Positions 51,731 to 60,675 of a DNA stretch of 64,000 nt are shown here, one piece after another (positions within the stretch are counted from its first letter, which is position 1; each line of letters begins with the position of its first letter). The position numbers and the translations under genes are program-made. Origin of the DNA: Ochrobactrum sp. BTU1. Lineage in GTDB: Bacteria; Pseudomonadota; Alphaproteobacteria; Rhizobiales; Rhizobiaceae. The DNA lies in the NCBI GenBank assembly GCA_018798825.1, contig CP076355.1, forward strand, positions 1,399,501 through 1,463,500. The letters are read 5' to 3'. The notes under the pieces are model-generated. The model did no database searches. It was not told the DNA's origin and saw only the letters and a program-made list of their open reading frames with translations.

Positions 51731-52905
51731 ACGACCTGACCAGCACTCCAGCCGGACGACCATGCCCATTGGAAGTTGTAGCCGCCAAGCCAGCCGGTGA
51801 CATCAACCACTTCGCCTATGAAATAGAGCCCGGGGGCATTCTTTGCTTCCATCGTTTTGGAATCGAGATCGCGCGTATCAACACCGCCCAACGTGACCTC
51901 AGCCGTGCGATAGCCTTCTGAGCCTGCCGGTTTCACACGCCAGTCATTGACCGCGGCAGCAGCGCGGCGCAATACGGCATCTGACAGGTCAGCGAGATTG
52001 CCTGCTGGAAAATCAGCGGCAATCAGCTGGGACAGCTTCTTGGGTATGAAATAAGAAAGTGCAGTTTGCAGGGCCTGCTTGCCATTTTTGGATCGCTGTT
52101 CGCGCAGTGCTTCAAACAGATCGGTTTGGGGCAGCATGGAAATGACGATTTCATCCCCTTCCCGCCAATAAGAGGAAATCTGGAGGATAGACGGACCACT
52201 GATGCCGCGATGCGTGAACAGCATTGCCTCTGTAAATTTCGTCTTTTTGCACGCAACCACGGCATCAACGGCAACACCCGCAAGCGGCTTTAGCCTTTCA
52301 AGCAGATGCGGCTCAAACGTTAAGGGCACAAGACCGGGACGTGTCTCGACGAGACGAAGACCAAAACGCGTCGCAATCTCGTAGCCAAAACCGGTGGCCC
52401 CCATCTTCGGGATCGACTTGCCACCGGTAGCAATAACAAGCGATTTTGCTGAAACTGTGCCGCCCGAATGGCGAATGACAAAACCGTGTTCGGTTTTCTC
52501 GACATTCTCGATTGCTGTTTCGAGCTGCAAAAGCGCACCGTAGCGGTGCATCTCATCAAGCAACATATCAATGATCTGCGTTGCCGAACCATCGCAGAAA
52601 AGCTGCCCCAGCGTCTTTTCGTGATAGGCAATCCGATAGCGCTCAACAAGTTTGATGAAGTCGCGCTGCGTATAGCGGCTCAATGCGGAAATGCAAAAGT
52701 GCTTGTTCTGCGACAGAAAATTCTTCGGGCTTGCATGCATATTGGTGAAATTACAGCGACCGCCCCCAGAGATACGGATTTTGTCACCCGGCTTTTTAGC
52801 ATGATCCAGCACTAGAACGGAACGACCGCGCTTCGCGGCTTCAATCGCACACATCATGCCAGCAGCGCCAGCGCCTATCACCAAAACATCGACGCTCTGC
52901 AACAT
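51727..52905 (-). CDS. NAD(P)/FAD-dependent oxidoreductase, YhiN/HI0933 family
   Basis: A 392-residue flavoprotein with the N-terminal dinucleotide fold 'DVLVIGAGAAGMMCAIEAAK' (about 6–25), 'DKIRISGGGRCNFTN' (about 43–57) and the C-terminal 'GLYFIGEVVDVTGWLGGYNF' plus 'QWAWSSG', which are the signatures of the HI0933/YhiN group. The physiological substrate is not settled; some are annotated as aminoacetone oxidases. Length is normal. The gene is free-standing on the minus strand. Confidence 0.88.
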   Translation of the reverse strand: MLQSVDVLVIGAGAAGMMCAIEAAKRGRSVLVLDHAKKPGDKIRISGGGRCNFTNMHASPKNFLSQNKHFCISALSRYTQRDFIKLVERYRIAYHEKTLGQLFCDGSATQIIDMLLDEMHRYGALLQLETAIENVEKTEHGFVIRHSGGTVSAKSLVIATGGKSIPKMGATGFGYEIATRFGLRLVETRPGLVPLTFEPHLLERLKPLAGVAVDAVVACKKTKFTEAMLFTHRGISGPSILQISSYWREGDEIVISMLPQTDLFEALREQRSKNGKQALQTALSYFIPKKLSQLIAADFPAGNLADLSDAVLRRAAAAVNDWRVKPAGSEGYRTAEVTLGGVDTRDLDSKTMEAKNAPGLYFIGEVVDVTGWLGGYNFQWAWSSGWSAGQVV

Positions 52906-53040
52906 TCAACTCCGGTTCAATTCTTCGCGGCACCATATTATTGTATATCGCAAGCGCAAGACGTGTTTTGGAGTTTTTAAACGTCTAGCGGTTAGGAACA
53001 ATATAAAGTTGGACCATTTTCAAGGAAGCGGGGGCAGAAT

Positions 53041-54732
53041 TTGAAAGCTTCGGTCTCTTCAACGTCGAATAAAAAATCTGGAAGATCACGTTTCATAAGC
53101 GGTCCGGTCTTCTGGATGGTGCTCGTTCTTGCCTTGCTTCTAGTCGTTTTGGCCCTGCCGCTTGTTGTGCCAATCGGCCCGATGTATTGGGACACCTACA
53201 TCTATCTCGATGCAGCTCAGCGCATAGATACCGGGCAGATTCCATCGGTTGATTTCTTCACTCCTGCAGGGCCACTGGGGTATTATCTATTCGCTTGGGG
53301 ACTGAACGTCTTCTCTTATGCTCAGCCAATGCTGCTCGCGCAATGGTCGACACTCGTAGTTGCCGCGCCACTAATGGGCCTCGTCGTTGCCGGTATTGAC
53401 CGGCAAAACCGATTCACGGCTTTTGCATTGCTGATCCCGTTTCTGATTTTCGCTATCTCTCCGGCAAATGCTCAGTTTGAAACGTCTTATCCCGGTCTCG
53501 ATGGCTTCGGCATTTATAATCGCCAGGCGAACCTGCTGCTTTATGTGCTGCTCGCGGGGCTCGTTTTCATACCAAACGGCAGAAAGCTTGCACTGTTTTG
53601 TGCCGCGACGATGCTTTGCTTGTTTCTGACAAAAATCACTGGTTTCCTTGTTGGCGGGCTCTTCGGATTTACAGCCCTTCTTGCCGGGCGGATCTCGATG
53701 AGCAATGTGCTAATGGCCATTGTTGCAGCCCTCGTGGTGCTCGCCGGACTGGAACTTAACGGCCACATGATATCAGCCTATCTTGCAGATATCGTCCAAT
53801 TGCTCGTGCTAAACCAAGCAGTATTGCTGCCACGTTTTCTCACCGTCATATCCGGTAAGCTCGATGTTATTCTGCCAGCAGGCATTCTGGTTCTTGTGTT
53901 GTTCTGGCTCGAAACACGCGGCAAAATCACCCCAGCCCGCTTTTTCGATCGCGGCTCAGTTTGGCTCGCAATCACGCTTGCCGGTGGGATCTTTGTCGAA
54001 ACACAAAACACCGGCAGCCAGGAATTCATTTTTCTGTGGCCAGTTTTGCTCATCATCTGGCAACGCATCAAGCCGTTGAGCGACAATAAAATCAAAATGA
54101 CTGTGGTGATCCTGACGGGATTCATCGCAGTCCCCACGCTCAGCAACATTGGACATAAAGTATTGCGCGCAATTGCTGTCGCCCCGACATATGTTCAGCC
54201 GCCCGTTACCGAGGTGAAAAACATGGCTCAGGTTTCCGCCAGAGCCGACATGATGGAGCGGGCTAAACTCTTGCCGCAGCATTATGAGGATTATTCCGCG
54301 CCCTATGAAGCACTGGCGCAGCAAGGGCAGCTGCCGAGCTGGCGGCTTTATTCCGAGCTCGACTTTCAGATTTACTGGCTTATCTCGGTCGACAAAGCAG
54401 TCAAGGCGCTCAAAAAATTCGAAGCAGAAAACAGCATCCGGTTAAAAACGCTGATGACCCTCGACTTCACCGATCCCTTTCCGTGGCTCCTCAACCGAGA
54501 AGCCACCAGGAAAATCCAGATCGGTGCCGACCCTTTCCGCACTGTCGGAGCAATGACACCAGAGACAAAAGCGGCAGTTGAAGCAACCGATGGCATATTG
54601 CGACCTAAGTGTCCGATGACGACATCCCGCCTGGCCTTGCAGCAAATCTATGCCAACGCACTCAAAGATCGCGATGTTATCGCAATCGACCCTTGCTGGG
54701 ATTTACTGCTACGCCCCGGCATTCTCAAATAA
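53041..54732 (+). CDS. GT-C-like polytopic membrane protein, candidate polyprenyl-phosphate-sugar glycosyltransferase
   Basis: A 563-residue inner-membrane protein of about 11 helices with a TTG start after GGAAGCGGGG; the next ATG (residue 26) would cut the basic N-terminus and begin within helix 1. After helix 1, the first periplasmic loop reads 'PMYWDTYIYLDAAQRIDTGQ' then 'FFTPAGPLGYYLFAW', a placement of acidic residues and aromatic/Pro motifs like ArnT/PMT and arabinosyl GT-C enzymes. A soluble domain of about 150 residues ends the protein. It is convergent with the UbiA/DprE1-type operon, so I infer it uses the polyprenyl-phosphate pentose made there. Alternative: unrelated DUF membrane protein. 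Confidence 0.65.
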   Translation: MKASVSSTSNKKSGRSRFISGPVFWMVLVLALLLVVLALPLVVPIGPMYWDTYIYLDAAQRIDTGQIPSVDFFTPAGPLGYYLFAWGLNVFSYAQPMLLAQWSTLVVAAPLMGLVVAGIDRQNRFTAFALLIPFLIFAISPANAQFETSYPGLDGFGIYNRQANLLLYVLLAGLVFIPNGRKLALFCAATMLCLFLTKITGFLVGGLFGFTALLAGRISMSNVLMAIVAALVVLAGLELNGHMISAYLADIVQLLVLNQAVLLPRFLTVISGKLDVILPAGILVLVLFWLETRGKITPARFFDRGSVWLAITLAGGIFVETQNTGSQEFIFLWPVLLIIWQRIKPLSDNKIKMTVVILTGFIAVPTLSNIGHKVLRAIAVAPTYVQPPVTEVKNMAQVSARADMMERAKLLPQHYEDYSAPYEALAQQGQLPSWRLYSELDFQIYWLISVDKAVKALKKFEAENSIRLKTLMTLDFTDPFPWLLNREATRKIQIGADPFRTVGAMTPETKAAVEATDGILRPKCPMTTSRLALQQIYANALKDRDVIAIDPCWDLLLRPGILK

Positions 54733-54735
54733 TAT

Positions 54736-54763
54736 AAAAGCCGGGTTCGCCCGGCTTTTTTTT
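54736..54763. terminator. terminator between GT-C-like gene and aminotransferase gene
   Basis: 10-bp stem AAAAGCCGGG (54736–54745) with CCCGGCTTTT (54750–54759) and a TTCG tetraloop, then TTTT. Works for the plus strand; symmetric A/T ends may serve both convergent genes. Confidence 0.9.
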
Positions 54764-54764
54764 C

Positions 54765-56189
54765 TTACTTGATCTGCGCCTTTACGAAATCCTTGACGAT
54801 GCCAACAATGCCTCGTCCAAGAATTTCATCAAGCGCTGCTATGAATTCATCAACATGCACGCGGCCACAAATCAGTGGCGGCTCAAGGCGGATAACGTTG
54901 CGATTATACTCGGTGAAAGCCACCAGTACGCCGTGATCACGCAGCAGATGACTACCGATAAAGCCTGGCAACGAACCCTTCAGCTTTTCATCAAGCATAG
55001 CCAGTACAGGGCGCAACACCATTGGCATTGCGTTGGAGAAGTCATGGAACTCCAGCCCAACCATCATGCCCTTGCCGCGCACTTCTTTGATGAGTTTAGG
55101 ATAACGCGTGTGCAGGTCGTTCAGACGCTCCAGCAGATAATCGCCAATCTCTGCCGAGTTATCGATCAGATGCTCGTCGTAAAGCACGTTAATCGTTTCA
55201 ATGGAGGTTATGCAAGCTTCGCCGATGCCGCCGAAAGTCGCCATGGCGTGGATCATCGCCGTCTTGGGCGTGCCATAGGCTTTCATATAGACGTCGCGCT
55301 TGGCAATCATCGCAGCCATAGCCGTTTTGCCACCACCCAGCGACTTGGCCAAGGCAGTAACATCCGGAATAACACCGTAATGTTCAAAGGCATAGAACTT
55401 TCCGGTACGGCCAAAGCCGCATTGCACTTCGTCCGCGACCCAAATAACACCATACTGATCACAGAGCTGTCGCAGCTTCTGCCAAAATGCGGTATCGGCC
55501 TGAATGATACCTCCGCCACCCTGAACGGTTTCAAGCACAATAACGCCAATTTCAGGGTCCGCGCGAAACGCGTTTTCAATGGCATCAATATCGCCGAACG
55601 GTACGCGTACCGTATTGTCGATGAGCCTGAACTCGCCACGATAAAGTCCACCATCGGTGATCGACAGCACCCCCTTGGTTTTGCCGTGGAAAGAATTTTC
55701 GGCATAGACGATCTTCGGCTTCTTCGGTCCTGCGGCACGTTCTGCAACCTTGATTGCAGCCTCCATCGCTTCCGAGCCGGACGAGCCTAAGAATACCATA
55801 TCAAGATCGCCCGGCGAGCAGGCTGCAATGTCATAGGCCAGTGCCGCCGCATATTGCGACATGAAAGCGATGGCGATTTCGTGCCGCATTTCATCCTGAA
55901 ACTTGCGGCGTGCTTCGAGAATACGCGGGTGATTGTGCCCCAGCGCCAGCGAACCAAAACCACCAAAGAAATCGAGAATCCTGCGGCCATTCTGGTCATA
56001 ATAATACATGCCTTCGGCACGCTCGATTTTCACCTTTTGAAACCCGAGCAACTTCATAAAATGCAGCTGTCCCGGATTAAGGTGTCCTGTGAAAAGCTCT
56101 GTCATGCGTGGCAGGTCAAGCGCCTTGGCGTCTTCAACCGTCAGAAGCTTCGGCTTAGGCGTGGTATTCGTTATAACTTGATTGGTCAT
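54765..56189 (-). CDS. class III PLP-dependent aminotransferase
   Basis: A 474-residue aminotransferase of the acetylornithine/GABA group. Visible residues: 'LGSSGSEAMEAAIKVAERAA' (phosphate loop), 'VIWVADEVQCGFGRTGKFYA' (Asp to pyridine N), and Schiff-base Lys in 'VTALAKSLGGG'. The N-terminus is about 40 residues longer than in ArgD. It is the last gene of the UbiA–DprE1–EamA–epimerase operon, 9 nt after the epimerase stop. It might aminate a keto-sugar or an acceptor for the glycan, but a metabolic role unrelated to the pathway is possible. Confidence 0.85.
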   Translation of the reverse strand: MTNQVITNTTPKPKLLTVEDAKALDLPRMTELFTGHLNPGQLHFMKLLGFQKVKIERAEGMYYYDQNGRRILDFFGGFGSLALGHNHPRILEARRKFQDEMRHEIAIAFMSQYAAALAYDIAACSPGDLDMVFLGSSGSEAMEAAIKVAERAAGPKKPKIVYAENSFHGKTKGVLSITDGGLYRGEFRLIDNTVRVPFGDIDAIENAFRADPEIGVIVLETVQGGGGIIQADTAFWQKLRQLCDQYGVIWVADEVQCGFGRTGKFYAFEHYGVIPDVTALAKSLGGGKTAMAAMIAKRDVYMKAYGTPKTAMIHAMATFGGIGEACITSIETINVLYDEHLIDNSAEIGDYLLERLNDLHTRYPKLIKEVRGKGMMVGLEFHDFSNAMPMVLRPVLAMLDEKLKGSLPGFIGSHLLRDHGVLVAFTEYNRNVIRLEPPLICGRVHVDEFIAALDEILGRGIVGIVKDFVKAQIK

Positions 56190-56198
56190 GATCAGTCC

Positions 56199-57182
56199 TC
56201 ACGCTGCCTTCGATGCAAGCTTTTTGTGATATTCGCTATAGGCTGCGATCAGCATCTCTTCATCGCGATATTGCGGCACCCAGCCGAGCTCCCGCTCGCC
56301 TTTCGAGACATCGAGAATGCACATTTCATCGGCAATCAGATATTGCTCCGGATCCATCAAAGGCTTGTTGACCCAGTCGAGGAAATCCAGCGTGCGCTTG
56401 ACCGCCCAGGCTGGTGTCGGAACCAGAATGGACTTGGAGCCCGCGTGCTTGACCAGATCGCCGAGCAGTTTGCGCACCGGCGGCGGATTGAGCGAGCCGA
56501 GATTATAAACCTCGTTCGGCACCCCTGCCTTGAAGGCCGCATAGCAGGCAGACGCACAGTCGAACACGGAAATGAACTGATAAGGATTTTTGCCAGAGCC
56601 GATCATCGGCACCGGCAGATTGTTATCAATCAGCTTGAACAGCTTTTCCAGAATGCCAAGGCGTCCCGGCCCTATTATTAGCCGTGGACGAAACAGCGAA
56701 ATATTCATGCCGCGCTTACGCCATTCTGCGGCCAGCTCCTCGGTCTTTAGCTTCGACAACCCATATTCGCCAAGCGGATTGCATGGGTGATCTTCCTTCT
56801 GCGGCCAGACATAAGTATGGCCATAAACCATGTCAGTGGTGAAATGCACGAGGCGATTTGCACCTGCTTCGTGCATCGCCTTGATGATGTTTTCCGTGCC
56901 GTAATAGTTAACCGGAAAAAAGAAATCGTGACGTTTGGCCCGCACCTGAAGCGGTGACAGCATTTTGGCCGAGAGATTATAAACCATATCGTCGGCGCGA
57001 AGCCCAAGCTTGCGGATTGCGTCCAGGTCGGTCACATCCGTGTGCACGAAAGTTACCTGTGCATAATGCGCAAGATCGCTTTTCACGATGTCTGCGACAA
57101 TCACTTCATGGCCGTCGGCGAGAAGCAAGGGAGCCAAATAACGCCCTACAAAGCCATCCCCACCAAAAATAATATGTCTCAT
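56199..57182 (-). CDS. NAD-dependent epimerase/dehydratase (extended SDR)
   Basis: A 327-residue sugar-nucleotide-type SDR starting 'MRHIIFGGDGFVGRYLAPLL' with the GxxGxxG dinucleotide site (residues 7–13). The catalytic motif is 'EYGLSKLKTE' (YxxxK), with 'TDMVYGHTYV' before it. The binding loop 'YNLGSLNPPPVRKLL' follows the extended SDR pattern. In mycobacteria, the second half of the DPR epimerisation (DprE2) is a classical SDR; this extended SDR may do the analogous reduction or act on another sugar. Fourth in the minus-strand operon, 21 nt after the EamA-type gene. Confidence 0.86.
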   Translation of the reverse strand: MRHIIFGGDGFVGRYLAPLLLADGHEVIVADIVKSDLAHYAQVTFVHTDVTDLDAIRKLGLRADDMVYNLSAKMLSPLQVRAKRHDFFFPVNYYGTENIIKAMHEAGANRLVHFTTDMVYGHTYVWPQKEDHPCNPLGEYGLSKLKTEELAAEWRKRGMNISLFRPRLIIGPGRLGILEKLFKLIDNNLPVPMIGSGKNPYQFISVFDCASACYAAFKAGVPNEVYNLGSLNPPPVRKLLGDLVKHAGSKSILVPTPAWAVKRTLDFLDWVNKPLMDPEQYLIADEMCILDVSKGERELGWVPQYRDEEMLIAAYSEYHKKLASKAA

Positions 57183-57203
57183 AACTCTGCCCCAACCTTA
57201 AAT

Positions 57204-57623
57204 TTATGATGCTGAACTGTCGTGAACCGCCGCGTTCTGTTCGGCATTCGGCGTCTTGCCGCTCTGCGCAATCAGCACTGTTCCAATGCAGATGAAAGCG
57301 ATGCCCGCAATCTTGTAGGCGCCGAGTTCTTCCTTAAACAAAAGCCACGCGAAAACCGCCACGGCGACATAGGCAAGGCTCAGGAAAGGATAGGCAAAAG
57401 ACAAATCGACTTTTGAGAGCACATACATATGCGATGCCATGGAAATCACGAACATAGTCAATCCAGCGAAAACCCACGGATTAAAGACAATCTGAAAGAT
57501 CCGGTAAATCAGCGTATCCGCTGTATAGCTGGCACTACTGAACGTCATCATGCCGTATTTGAGCAGCAGCTGTGCTGCCGCATTGGTCATGACCGTGAAG
57601 AGAATGAATGGAATATATTTCAT
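57204..57623 (-). CDS. small EamA/ArnE-like transporter, candidate lipid-linked sugar flippase
   Basis: A 139-residue protein of four membrane helices in the EamA/SMR-like form: 'MKYIPFILFTVMTNAAAQLL', 'LSFAYPFLSLAYVAVAVFAW' and 'LGAYKIAGIAFICIGTVLIA' contain the typical AYPFxSLxYV and GIxxIxxGV patterns. Related small proteins (ArnE/F, and mycobacterial Rv3789) are linked to movement of polyprenyl-phosphate-sugars. It lies between the DprE1-like and epimerase genes, which supports a flippase or accessory role. The tail is hydrophilic. Confidence 0.82.
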   Translation of the reverse strand: MKYIPFILFTVMTNAAAQLLLKYGMMTFSSASYTADTLIYRIFQIVFNPWVFAGLTMFVISMASHMYVLSKVDLSFAYPFLSLAYVAVAVFAWLLFKEELGAYKIAGIAFICIGTVLIAQSGKTPNAEQNAAVHDSSAS

Positions 57624-57638
57624 CGTCTGTCCCGTGGT

Positions 57639-58943
57639 TTAATTCTTTAATGCGGTACGCCGCCAGAAATCGGAGCAGAACCGCGCGTCGCGCATGTCTT
57701 CAAGCTGCTGCCATTCTGGAAATCCCGCTTTGAATGTTTCAGCGCTCATGCGCTGATCCTTGTATGGATTAACGCGCCCGCCTGCCTCGACGGTCATTTT
57801 GTCAAGCTGGTCCAGCAGATCAAGCGTTTTGCGCCCGCGATTGGGGAAATCCATCGTAAGCGTATATCCGGGCCTTGGAAATGACAGCAACGCGGGAGAA
57901 TGAAGATCGCCGAAGCGCTTGAGCACTGTCAGGAAGGAGGACTGTCCGGCATCACGACTTGATGTGAGCATTGCGGGGATAGTCTTCTCTGCCGTATCAA
58001 AAGGTATGGCGCTCTGATGCTGATATAGCCCGGTTGGACCATAAAAGCGGTTCCAATTGTGCAAGCCATCCAGCGGATAGAAGAAGCCTGCTGAGTCCGT
58101 CAGATGCGGCTCCTGCTTGCGGCGCTTTGCATGAAAATAGATACTGTTGAAGGCCGTCAGGCTCAACTTATTGAGAACAGAAAATGGCAAATCGAACGGT
58201 ACACCCAGCCACGCTTCACGACTGTTCACGCTACGGTTGCCATTGATCGCGTGATGTCCGGTTATCAAGACACCGCGCCCTTCCGAGCTGCCAGTTGCCA
58301 GTTGATCCACCCAGGCCACCGCATATTCATTGTGGCGGTCGGCTTCTTCTGCAATCGCGAAATACTCAGACAAGCTTTTAAACGGCGTGATGCGTTCTTC
58401 GACGTCCAACGATCCAACCGGCATGAGACGGATACAAGCATTGAGAATAATCCCTGTCAGACCCATACCACCAATCGTTGCAGCGAAGAGCTCAGCATTT
58501 TCAGCGCTTGAGCAGATGTAGTGTACGCCGTCAGATCGAAGCAGCTCCAGACTCTCGACGTGGCTGCCGAACGTTCCGCGCAAATGGTGGTTCTTACCGT
58601 GCACGTCATTGGCAATTGCTCCGCCAAGCGTCACAAACCGCGTACCGGGCGTGACCGGCAGAAAATAGCCGTATTTTGCAACCGCCTGTATAATTTCGCT
58701 CAACAGCACACCGGATTCCGCTTCCAAAATTCCGGTGTGCGGATCAAAACTCACAATGCGATTGTGTGTCCGCATCGGCACAAGCAAACCCGTGTCATTA
58801 TGGCAGCTGTCGCCATAAGACCGCCCATTGCCAAAAGCCAGCAGAGTTTCTGGGCCTTCCAGCTTGGAGAACACATCGTCAAACGCAATCGCGTTGCGCT
58901 TGCCGCGGTCGATGCGCCCAAAGCTGTCGAAAGACTGTTTCAT
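57639..58943 (-). CDS. FAD-binding oxidase, DprE1-like (decaprenylphosphoryl-ribose 2'-oxidase type)
   Basis: A 434-residue flavin oxidase of the vanillyl-alcohol oxidase fold. FAD-binding stretch 'LLAFGNGRSYGDSCHNDTGL' (about 34–53) and 'PGTRFVTLGGAIANDVHGKN' (about 98–117), plus 'GGMGLTGIILNACIRLMPVG'. The substrate domain has 'AGFFYPLDGLHNWNRFYGPT', close in form to DprE1 of mycobacteria, which oxidises decaprenylphosphoryl-beta-D-ribose at C2'. Here it is coupled (start and stop share one base) to a HAD–UbiA gene, so it should work on the polyprenyl-phosphate pentose from that enzyme. I place it by family; the reaction is inferred. Confidence 0.88.
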   Translation of the reverse strand: MKQSFDSFGRIDRGKRNAIAFDDVFSKLEGPETLLAFGNGRSYGDSCHNDTGLLVPMRTHNRIVSFDPHTGILEAESGVLLSEIIQAVAKYGYFLPVTPGTRFVTLGGAIANDVHGKNHHLRGTFGSHVESLELLRSDGVHYICSSAENAELFAATIGGMGLTGIILNACIRLMPVGSLDVEERITPFKSLSEYFAIAEEADRHNEYAVAWVDQLATGSSEGRGVLITGHHAINGNRSVNSREAWLGVPFDLPFSVLNKLSLTAFNSIYFHAKRRKQEPHLTDSAGFFYPLDGLHNWNRFYGPTGLYQHQSAIPFDTAEKTIPAMLTSSRDAGQSSFLTVLKRFGDLHSPALLSFPRPGYTLTMDFPNRGRKTLDLLDQLDKMTVEAGGRVNPYKDQRMSAETFKAGFPEWQQLEDMRDARFCSDFWRRTALKN

Positions 58944-60379
58944 TACCGCATCCCGGCCACAAACAGCAGGACTGTGCCAATTGCGATCACCACCTGACTG
59001 CGCCAGTCATTGGCCAGAAACACAACAGGATCGTCGTCCATTTCCTTGCGATGCGCCAGAATCCAAACACGGATAATGATGTAGAGTACGATCGGGACAA
59101 GCGGCCAGATAAGCCATGGATAGGTATATAGCTGCTGGACTGCGGCACTGTTGATATAAAGCGCCAATACCACGACGGCTGTAAAGCCGGAGGCCACGCC
59201 GCTTTGCCCGACAATATCAATATCCTCAGGGCGATAACCGCGGCCTGCAATGCGGTCTTTTTCCGTAACCGTCGAACTCTGTAGCTCGACGTAACGTTTC
59301 ACCAGTGCGAGCGACAGAAAGAAGAACATAGCGAACGCCATCAGCCAGAATGACTGCGGAATTTCTGTCGCTGTTGTCCCCCCCAATAGTCGCAGGGTGT
59401 AAAGCGCAGCAAGGCAGATTACGTCGACCAGCAACATCCGCTTGAGCGCTAACGAGTAAGCAGTCGTTGCGATCAGATAAAGGCCTATGACCAGCGCAAA
59501 CGCAGGCGGCAAGAAAATGCACGTCGCAGCTGCTATCAGCAGAAGCGAAGCTGAAACTTTAAGCCCGAAGGGGATGCTAAGCGTCCCGCTCGCAAACGGG
59601 CGCAATTTTTTGCGAGAGTGTTGGCGGTCAAGCGGCAGGTCAATAATGTCATTGAGAATATAGATCGCAGATGCCGCTGCAGAAAAAGCAACAAAAGCCA
59701 GGACCGAGGACAACAACACATCTGGGTAAAAGATGCTGTGAGCTAGGATTGCAGGCACAAACACCAGCAGGTTCTTCAGCCACTGATGAACACGCAACAT
59801 TTTCAGATAAGGTTTGATACCCTTGGGACTGTTTTCGAACAGCCGGCTGCGATTGGCTTTCTGAAAGCGTGACGCAGCACGGTCGGGAGCCACGATAACC
59901 GCCTCGCGCGCCGCCGCAAAGACTGGGATATCAGCACGGTCATTGCCCGCATAGTCAAAGCCATTCGGACCATACCGCTCAGTCAAAGCTTGCGCCTTGC
60001 GGTGCGATGAAAGGTTGGTCTTCCCGCTCGTCGCAAGCACTGCTTCGAAAATACCAAGTTGCGCCGCCACCGCCCGCGCCAGAGGTTCTGCTGCAGCTGT
60101 AGCCAGCACGAGCCTGCGGCCAGCCATATGCTCCCGACGGAGAAACTCAAGAAAATCCTGGCGATAAGGCAGCAAACCCGCGTCCATGGAAATGCGACGC
60201 GCAATCTGCTGCTTTAAATTGGCTTTGCCGGACCACAACCAGACTGGAAACAAAAACAGGAGCAAAGGGTTTCGCTTCAGAAGAATGAAAGCGCTTTCCC
60301 AAAGAAGATCTGTCGCAACAAGCGTTCCGTCGAGGTCTACGGCCAAAGGCACTTCCTGGCTTTTTAGCCGCTCATCCAT
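58943..60379 (-). CDS. HAD phosphatase–UbiA prenyltransferase fusion (decaprenyl-phosphate phosphoribosyltransferase type)
   Basis: A 478-residue fusion. Residues 1–180 are a HAD hydrolase with motif I 'VDLDGTLVATD', and 'GNDRADIPVFAAA' as the acidic motif IV. Residues 190–478 are a UbiA membrane transferase with about nine helices and the first Asp motif 'NDIIDLPLDRQHSRKKLRPF' (243–262), which is the DPPR-synthase form (Rv3806c). UbiA would move phosphoribose from PRPP to a polyprenyl phosphate, and the HAD domain could remove the 5-phosphate (a separate gene in mycobacteria). First gene of the operon; related enzymes act in D-arabinosylation of rhizobial Nod factors (NoeC). Confidence 0.86.
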   Translation of the reverse strand: MDERLKSQEVPLAVDLDGTLVATDLLWESAFILLKRNPLLLFLFPVWLWSGKANLKQQIARRISMDAGLLPYRQDFLEFLRREHMAGRRLVLATAAAEPLARAVAAQLGIFEAVLATSGKTNLSSHRKAQALTERYGPNGFDYAGNDRADIPVFAAAREAVIVAPDRAASRFQKANRSRLFENSPKGIKPYLKMLRVHQWLKNLLVFVPAILAHSIFYPDVLLSSVLAFVAFSAAASAIYILNDIIDLPLDRQHSRKKLRPFASGTLSIPFGLKVSASLLLIAAATCIFLPPAFALVIGLYLIATTAYSLALKRMLLVDVICLAALYTLRLLGGTTATEIPQSFWLMAFAMFFFLSLALVKRYVELQSSTVTEKDRIAGRGYRPEDIDIVGQSGVASGFTAVVVLALYINSAAVQQLYTYPWLIWPLVPIVLYIIIRVWILAHRKEMDDDPVVFLANDWRSQVVIAIGTVLLFVAGMR

Positions 60380-60675
60380 TTTTAGTCATTACCCTCAAAC
60401 CCGCCCCGACAACTCTCGTCAACCAAGCCCCCTTGGCAACGAACAAAACGAGAGCACAAATGAACAATAATTGGCCTTCGATACAATCGATAATTGTTAT
60501 TGATGGGCTTGTCTCTACCAAACTGCCCTTTAAGCAATCGCTACGAGTTTTGGTTAATAAACACGTCATCCTACATAATTGCTGGTCTTACTTGTCATCG
60601 CGTAATATAAGGCATCGATTATTCTCCCGTTTGATCTGCGCTCATTGCACGGACGCCTCAGGTTTAGAGTCGACA
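60380..60675. other. intergenic region between divergent UbiA-type and PAS–GGDEF genes
   Basis: Open frames pass through on both strands, but they carry no domain or ribosome site. It should hold the promoters of both divergent genes; no clear operator was seen. Confidence 0.4.

Noticed and set aside
54855..56681. Two long plus-strand frames (311 and 275 codons)
   Set aside because: They lie antisense to the aminotransferase and epimerase genes, whose PLP and SDR motifs are clear; frames like this arise from codon bias in GC-rich genes.
60433..60675. Upstream extension of the PAS–GGDEF gene by 81 codons
   Set aside because: Composition is unlike the protein, no domain, and it covers the divergent promoter region; internal ATG 60676 begins the first PAS-like unit.
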